Assembly (NCBI GenBank): GCA_034509495.1 | Contig: CM067519.1 | Coordinates: 22,014,103 to 22,078,102 of the forward strand | DNA from: Acestrorhynchus altus | Lineage: Eukaryota > Chordata > Actinopteri > Characiformes > Acestrorhynchidae | Length of the DNA: 64,000 bases | Direction: 5' to 3' | In this document: piece by piece, positions 57,771 to 64,000 of the stretch | How positions within the stretch are numbered: the stretch's first letter is position 1 | Layout: each line of letters begins with the position of its first letter | Made by a program: the position numbers and the translations under genes | The notes under the pieces: generated by a model | The model's database searches: none | Told to the model about the DNA's origin: nothing | What the model saw: the letters and a program-made list of their open reading frames with translations, nothing else

Positions 57771-58246
57771 AATGCACATTTGCTAACAAATTTTAGAAAT
57801 GTGACATATAAATGTTAAATATTATGTTGTATGTTTAAAGAAAAATAAAATATTCAAATATATTTTTGTCTTAAATCAATGGCATCTGTGTGTGAAGTGT
57901 TTATGCATTTAAAGCATTTAAAATACTGTATATTTCAGAGATATCATAATATATATCATAATATATTTTTCCAAGTATTTTTGCTCAGCACATGGGAAAA
58001 TCAATGTAAGGCTTCCAGATTAGCCATACATCCTGAAATCATGACAGAAAACCTTCCCAGCTAGACAGAGTAATATCCAAGTCGGTCCTACATTTTACAA
58101 AATCTGCTCACGACCACCGGTGTCCTTTCAGAGGTGAAATGATGCTGCTATCTGTTCATCTACAAGCTGCTATATGGCCTCCATGCTGGCTGATACGATC
58201 CACCGGAGGATATAACAGCGGGCTGCACAGTGACGAAGGGAGATCC
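57769..58246. other. No gene recognised
   Basis: AT-rich to about 58,070, then anonymous sequence leading into a GT tract. Confidence 0.5.
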
Positions 58247-58247
58247 G

Positions 58248-58314
<67 letters not shown>

Positions 58315-58328
58315 ATGTGTGTGTGTGT
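58247..58328 (+). repeat. (GT)n microsatellite, interrupted
   Basis: GT units with several TTTG and TATG interruptions. The Cys/Val-repeat frame of 157 codons (58,139-58,612) passes through it and is an artefact. Confidence 0.95.
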
Positions 58329-59194
58329 TTATGTGGCGCCGAGCTTCACAATTTCCATTCTCTGATTCAGCCATGCTTTCTGAAGAGCCCCCTAGCCGTT
58401 GTATCCGTTGTGAAGTTACCATGGCTACCTTCTCTCAGCCCAGGTTATTTATAGCATCTCCAAGCATTCACCACAGGCAGATATGTTCTCTGCTGAGGAG
58501 CAGAGGAGCATGCATGCCAAAATGGCAGCCAAAAAATGGAGGATATGAAGAATCAGGCATGAGGAGGTCTTTATTGTGTAGCAGAAATGAGGTTTACGCC
58601 AGTGATAGTTGAAAGTCGGGTGTACATATGGGATGTAAACACTGTTCTGTTTCATTGCTCTGAGACTTGGACCCAAATAGTGCCGTGAGGGATTCTGGGT
58701 CTAAATATTCATTTCATTTTTCTAGATGTGCTGAGTTCTAGTTCCCTAGTCTAGCACACAGTTGAATAGCGAGAGTTTGGTAAATGGAAGTGACAAACCG
58801 TGAAACTAAGGCTGCTCTTCGTTCAAAAGAAAACACCCCACAAGCAACACAACTTTTAACAGAATAGTATTGGCTCATTACAGCTCACTTGCGAACACCC
58901 TACAGCCCTTTTCAGCCCAGAAGCTGCAATACAATAAAACACATCAACAACTTTGGGAGAGTGTGGTGTTTCTGATACTTTTAGTTGTCTGAGTATCACA
59001 TCACTACCGGACAATGCAAGTTAAGCCTTGGAACCTAAGATCTGCACTTACACTGACAGTTACATTTTATTATGTTAGTATTTTGAAGAACTTGTTGTTA
59101 TTATAATAAATATCTTTGTCAATCTAATCTTCACAAATAACTCCTCAAAAGTCTTGCATTTTAAGCTCAAAAACTTAAGGATTTTTGAGGTGTA
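58329..59194. other. No gene recognised
   Basis: Anonymous; 58,340-58,620 is less AT-rich but shows no exon features. Confidence 0.45.
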
Positions 59195-59480
59195 AAGTGT
59201 TTATTAGTCCTTATAATCAAAAATATCGCAAAACAAATTAGATGTTGGTCATTTTTAGATTAAACTGTGGTCAAATTCATGTGCTTATTTAAATTCTTCA
59301 AATCTCAAATGAAGACAAGTTTCAGTAGCCTATTATTTTTTGAAAGAAATAATGGTATGTGTGACTTTCTCCTATAAATACTTTTCTAATTTTGTGAATA
59401 AAAGTACATCAAACTATGAAAAGGTTCAAAAGGCTAATAGAATATGATTTGCTATGCTAACCAGACCTCAAAACCTCAGA
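59195..59480 (-). repeat. RepA dispersed repeat, copy 6 (5' part only)
   Basis: On the minus strand: 'tcatagtttgatgtactttt', 'aaaagtatttataggagaaa', 'gtcacacataccattatttc', 'tagtttaatctaaaaatg'-like sequence, and 'gattataaggactaataaac' + actttacacctc. It shares the 5' flank of copy 3 and stops before the central part. Confidence 0.65.
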
Positions 59481-60851
59481 AGGTTAATTGATGCTGCCTT
59501 CATTCATGTCAGAAATATCATATTTATGAGATGAGTGCACATGAATGCTGCATCACTTTCATATTTGCATATTAGTGGGGAAACTCTGAATCTGGAGTTG
59601 GGGCTGTCAGTAACATAAAATCATGGTAACTGCTATTATAGATTCTGCTCCAACAGCAGACAGATATGTGTCTGTTTCGATTTCAATAAATAATTTATAT
59701 AATAATTGATCCATTCTAAGATAAAAACTATTACTAACCAACTGGCTTTTAACCATTTTTTTGTGTCCAAAATCTGCTCCCTTGATAATAAACAGGATCA
59801 CTGTTACAGGACGACAAAGAGAGTCATTAGGAAAAAAAATACAATCCCAGCTAACAGAGAATGATATTGGAATATTCATCAATGTTTTCAATGTTTTCAA
59901 TGTTTTCTCCTCTAAAATGACACAACATTCCCAGTTATTCTAAAACTATTATTCATTTAACATTTGAATAAACCTTCCAAATAACTAAAACAAATTACTT
60001 TAATATCTGAAATGTGCCAATGAATATTTTTTTATAAAAAATATGTTTAAATATATTTGAAGAAAAAAAAAAATTATTAAAGGTGAAAATTTCACATAAT
60101 ATTTTACTAAAAATGTGGTGATATAGTTTCGTCATGTACCCAATATAACATTTAAGTCAATGTACTTAATTCTGAGGCAAAAAACAACAACAAAAACAGG
60201 TCTTAAAAGGGATTATAAAACTTTTAGTCACTCTGTCCAGATGAAGAATATGTTACGATGCCATTTGCTATGTGATTACGAAGAATTTACAATCAAATTC
60301 AAGATTCTGCCTGAATAACACATGCTTTTGAACAACAGTGCTGCAAGAATGGACTATGTTTTCTGTTACTGAGCTTCAAGCGAGTGCTGAAGTAGCCTGG
60401 CCTATTCTCTAGTGGTCATGCAATGATGTCTTAATCTGGCACGGTTTCATTGTGTGGCTGAATGGAGTGAATCCGACTGGTTGCAGACATCATTCACGAT
60501 GGATTAAAGCTTTCCTCATGACAATAAATCCTGCCATGTCACATTCCCATGGTTATTCTGGAACTGCATTGTGAAAATGACTGGTCTGTGTTTGAAAAAT
60601 GGTCCTCCTTCATAAAACAGAAGGAACGATTCTGGTCTGGTCTGATTCTGGTCTTCCTGTACTCTAAACACTGAGACCCGTCCTGGGGCAACCACTGTGG
60701 TGTTAGGCCACGTTTGTGATAAGTGACAGTTTTCTACTCAATGTGCTCCTGTGGTTTCTGACAGACATACTGTTATCTATAAAAACACCTGCAGAGTCTA
60801 GGGTTCGGCAGGCCTGCTTCCTCTGCTGTTAGTGCTTTGTATTAAATATAA
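59481..60851. other. No gene recognised
   Basis: Includes three perfect 9-bp units aatgttttc at 59,881-59,907. Otherwise anonymous AT-rich DNA. Confidence 0.5.
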
Positions 60852-60965
60852 CAAATGTTTGTGGACACTCTCCTGAAATCAAGGGTGTTAATAGGGAGCT
60901 TGTCCCCCTGTTTGCTGTAGGAAATTCTACTCTGCTGGGAAGGCTTTTACTACATCACAGTAAAG
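60852..60965 (-). mobile_element. Tc1-derived element, end fragment
   Basis: aacaaatgtttgtggacact is a Tc1-type terminal repeat. 'aaatcaagggtgttaatagg', 'cttgtccccctgtttgctgt' and 'tctactctgctgggaaggct' are the reversed 3' end of a Tc1 transposase gene (reading CCTTCCCAGAAGAG in the sense direction). The other end may be at 61,640-61,950. Confidence 0.65.
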
Positions 60966-61009
60966 GTGATGTAAAGGTTCTTTATTTATTTCAAGCCTCT
61001 TCTTACTCC

Positions 61010-61390
61010 CTTAACATTTAGAACTCTATACCAAATTTGGGGGATGTTTTTGTTTGACATTCTTGTTTTCTTTGCTTGTAAGGATTAAAACACACTTTAC
61101 ATCTCAGAAATGGAAATTGTTCAACACTGAGTGTTTTTGAGCTGGCAATGCAATGATATTGATCAATTATTTGTAATGATTAGACTTACAAACATATTTA
61201 CAAGCATATTTACAATATAATAAGTAGTTCGAATAAAATGAAAAACAAACAAACAAACAAATAAACACACAAAACAACCTCCATGCTCTTTATTATTTTT
61301 GATCATTTATGTATGTATCAGTATTCTACTTTTAGTCTGCATGCAGGCAGAGCATGTACACATGGTCAGAGACTCTGATCCTACATTATT
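61010..61390 (+). repeat. RepA dispersed repeat, copy 7
   Basis: 'ttgcttgtaaggattaaaac', 'actttacatctcagaaatgg', 'ttatttgtaatgattagact', 'tctttattatttttgatcat', 'ttatgtatgtatcagtattc', 'gtctgcatgcaggcagagca' and 'tgtacacatggtcagagact' follow the RepA order. The stretch with the 'aacccaatatctggg' block is deleted. A CAAA-type tract sits at 61,241-61,265. Confidence 0.75.
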
Positions 61391-61639
61391 ATCCTGCAAA
61401 TGGCATGTAACTGCCTGCAAAGTGAGGATCTCGAGTTCTAAAAAAAGGACCGTTTATGGAACCAAAAATGGAAATTGCCTAAAGATCCCTTTGGAGCGAC
61501 ACATGTTAGAGTGTAGTTGTTTAAACATTGCTGTAATTATTTCATTAGTTGAGGAAGATAATTTGTCAAGTACTGATTGGGTGATTAGTTAGGAGCAAAG
61601 ATGCCGTTCCAACTCCTGCCAAAGGATAGAGCAACACAG

Positions 61640-61950
61640 TTTGAGTGCTCTACTATGGGGGGGGGGGTTATATCCCTAGAGCAAAGCTTAGGATCATGTC
61701 ACGCTGTGTCCTATTGTATTTGCACTGCTTTCTGATGGAGATTACACAAGCCTGTGTCAATGCCAACTGTAGCCTTTCCTGGCTCTTAAGCAAAAACTGA
61801 CTTGCAATTGGGGGAGCTTTGCAGGTGAGGACCTCAACATGACATGACATAGTTTGCCTACAGGGAGAACGAGTACTGGCCTGTGTTAGCAATGGATGCT
61901 CACCAATTAAAAAAGGTGTCTGGATACTTTTGGGCATATAGGGTAGTGCA
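61640..61950 (-). mobile_element. Tc1-derived element, probable other half
   Basis: 'ggttatatccctagagcaaa', 'ttgcactgctttctgatgga' and 'attacacaagcctgtgtcaa' recall the reversed middle of the miniature elements. The end 'aaggtgtctggatacttttg' + ggcatatagggta is a terminal repeat. An 11-G run lies at 61,657-61,667. Confidence 0.5.
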
Positions 61951-63654
61951 CTAAAAGCACGTCTTGGTGGATCAACTCCGTTTTCTGATATGAGGAAAAT
62001 GGTGTAAATTGGATACGTTGTCTAAAACCATTGCTTTCAGAGCTTCGTACGCAGCATACGCTATTATGCTTCAACCACATACAATAGCCCAGCTTGCTCC
62101 AAAATGACAAGAACATTCAGTGAGAGAAGTATGAAGCCTCCTCTGTTTTGTCTCTCTTGTTTCTCTTCATCCACTGTGCCTTACTTGGAATTTGTTTTTC
62201 TCCGCAGATAAGGGAAACCCTATTTTAGACACACAGGGCTTTGTTTGTTAAGTAATCATGGGAAAGGTCATTTATTTCTGTGACTCGATTGCTTTCCCAC
62301 ATAGAGACATTTCAATTTCTCTTGGTGTGACCCATCTAATTTAATAGCCTTTTCATCCAGCCAGAGGCATTGCTTTTTATATCTCTCAGATTTATATGAT
62401 CTTCTCAAGTTATAATATGGTCAGATTCATGGATGAAGGCCAGAATTCAGCCACTTCTGTATTAGTTCTTACAGAAGTAAGATATTTTTGTGCATAGGGT
62501 AGACAAGGCATATAAATAAATAGCATATGACTGTGATTATGATCATGAGAATTGAGGGAATCACATTATTTTGAAATCTGGAAAATGTGAGTGGTGTTGT
62601 GGATACATTGTGTACAACCCTGCAGATTATCAGAAAATTATCAAACGAATTATGCATAAATGGGTGATATATTCGGAATATATTATTAAAAGGACATATT
62701 GGTGAAATCACATTTGCAGTTACTATTTTGCTCCAGTTACTTACTAGGCAGTAGAGACGTTCAGACTGATGTGGAAAAACAAATTTCAGAGATGAATAAA
62801 TAAGGCATGTGGACATAATCCTAAATATAGGCCAAGAAAGAAGGAGAAAGTGTGTGCAAACAAACTCTATTGTCATGGCTGGCTTGTCTCTCCAGAGCCT
62901 CATTTGCAATATATTGGCTCAGCCAAAACTGTCGACACATTGATTTAGAACTGGGGCCTGCGATATACGTCTGGCCATGCTGGCTTGCATTACCATGGCA
63001 ACCCAGCTCAGCGCAAAGACCATCGAATTCCACACTGTAGACCCTGACTCTGAATATCTAAATCAATAGTTGTGTTGGTTTTCTGAGGGATGTCTGGCGT
63101 TTGAAATCTTGAAACACTCAAGAGACAAACCTGGACTTATTAATTAGACTGCTTTGATACTACTGTACCTAATGCCAGCCTGCATCTGAATGAGATGAGG
63201 AAGGTCATTTGGATGAGCTGAGAAGGAAATGAGAAGGCTCCTGGATTACCCAGGAGCTTTGTCTAGTCTGGGAAAGCCAAACCCTTAATTGACTCAAGCA
63301 CTATTTTGCTGTTCCTAGACATTTTCTGAGGGCTGTTTGCTTTTGAGACAAAGGTCCAGTGGGTCCAATGAGACACCGGTCCAGAGGAATCAGCATAAAT
63401 ATGTATGAGTAATCGGAATTGTATAGCTCTGCACATTCTTTTGTTACAGTTGTTTTTTCGGGTTTGATTGAAACTCTTTATTTACTGCCAAGTCTTTTGT
63501 TCTTTCAGAGTTGAGCAGCTGCTACAAAGCTGGATGATCATCTAGTCTGTTTGGCAAATTATTAAGCAACAATTTTAATCCATGTTGGATGTAACCAGAC
63601 ATGTCTGTGTTAAATATCACCATATGAGGCCTCAAACATGCACTCCCCAAAAAA
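61951..63654. other. No gene recognised; quiet, repeat-poor
   Basis: No microsatellite or transposon word stands out. 62,992-63,002 'ccatggcaacc' is an RFX half-site. A 146-codon minus frame (62,469-62,909) is hydrophobic and AT-driven, with no recognisable family; its size is within chance for this base composition. Confidence 0.45.
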
Positions 63655-63815
63655 AACAACAACAAAGCTGTTAAAAAGAACCACATTTTTGTACTAAATG
63701 TCTGAAGAACCTTTTACAGATTTGAAAGAATGTTCTTTCACTTGATGTTACATCTCTCATACAAAAACTGTTCATTACAGAACCAAAAGTGGTTCTTTTA
63801 TGTCAGACTCTCATA
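63655..63815. repeat. GGTTCTT/AAGAACC element, decayed
   Basis: 'gttaaaaagaaccacatttt', 'tgaagaaccttttacagatt', 'cagaaccaaaagtggttctt' and similar words; arms no longer pair along their length. Confidence 0.55.
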
Positions 63816-63823
63816 GAGTGGTT

Positions 63824-63890
63824 CAGAATGGCAGCAGGTCATCTTCAGTGATGAGTCCTGCTGTTGTCTTGGAGATGACCAATGAAGGAA
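63824..63890 (+). pseudogene. Tc1-type transposase scrap with first catalytic aspartate
   Basis: tcagaatggcagcaggtcat and the following bases read SEWQQVIFSDES, then CCCLGDDQ and a stop. This is the conserved F-S-D-E-S region holding the first catalytic aspartate. Nothing else of the gene is present. Confidence 0.65.
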
Positions 63891-64000
63891 TACCCCTTGG
63901 ACAGGGTGCCAGTTTATCGCAGGGTACTGCAGACACTGTCACACTCACACCTAGGGGTTAATTTAGCAAGGTCAGTTCACCTATCGTGTACATTTTTGGG
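63891..64000 (+). repeat. Dispersed 'acagggtgccagtttatcgc' repeat, cut by the window end
   Basis: 'ggacagggtgccagtttatc', 'gcagggtactgcagacactg', 'tcacactcacacctaggggt', 'taatttagcaaggtcagttc' and 'acctatcgtgtacatttttg' match a widespread fish dispersed repeat (usual form ggacagggtgccagtccatcgcagg..., as I recall it). It continues beyond the window. Confidence 0.65.

Noticed and set aside
58139..58612. 157-codon frame with Cys/Val repeats
   Set aside because: Most of the length is an interrupted GT microsatellite; the opposite strand has an equally long His/Thr frame.
62469..62909. 146-codon hydrophobic minus-strand frame as a membrane protein
   Set aside because: AT-driven Ile/Phe/Leu content, no family resemblance, overlapping frames on both strands nearby, no splice or promoter context.

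Overview
This window reads as vertebrate, almost certainly teleost fish, nuclear DNA. It is AT-rich and full of long di- and trinucleotide microsatellites. It also holds Tc1/mariner-type transposase remnants, palindromic miniature elements, tRNA-derived SINEs and decayed LINE and hAT copies of the kinds I know from ostariophysan fishes (catfish, characin and carp relatives). That placement rests on remembered repeat families and was not searched. I found no bacterial, organellar or viral gene organisation. I also found no host protein-coding exon, tRNA, rRNA or CRISPR array that I can defend. Nearly all open frames of 60-170 codons are chance frames, or run through microsatellites, minisatellites or transposon remnants. 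The window is best read as intergenic or deep intronic sequence.

Layout. 1-9 kb: the arm of a fold-back element at the left edge, a GTTGCTATGG minisatellite, (GA)n and (TA)n tracts, two copies of an unnamed dispersed repeat (called RepA here), and a 17-bp x 4 tandem repeat. 9-18 kb: a SINE, a LINE 3' end, a Tc1-like transposase pseudogene (10.8-11.6 kb), a second Tc1-type remnant (14.8-15.1 kb), a perfect RFX-type palindrome, and a clear nested insertion in which a LINE (15,891-17,536) splits a Tc1-derived miniature element. 18-30 kb: RepA copies, two palindromic miniature families and many microsatellites. 30-42 kb: a Tc1 fragment followed by an L2-like LINE 3' end, a full-length palindromic element (35,888-36,550), a large inverted repeat (37.16-38.05 kb) beside a hAT transposase remnant, and a LINE 3' end with a long (AAT)n tail. 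42-58 kb: more Tc1 derivatives, a RepA copy, and a 1.7-kb degenerate minisatellite built on a CCAAT-containing motif and interrupted by a SINE. 58-64 kb: two RepA copies, one apparently inside another Tc1-derived element, then quiet sequence, a final Tc1 scrap and another dispersed repeat that runs off the right edge.

The transposon genes are all broken by stops, frameshifts, truncation or loss of catalytic residues, so none should be active. There is no operon-like or multi-gene system. The points most worth following are RepA (seven copies in 64 kb), the CCAAT minisatellite, the nested LINE, and the inverted repeat next to the hAT remnant. All family assignments come from reading short conserved motifs in translation and from recalled repeat sequences. 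A repeat-library search would settle most of them.
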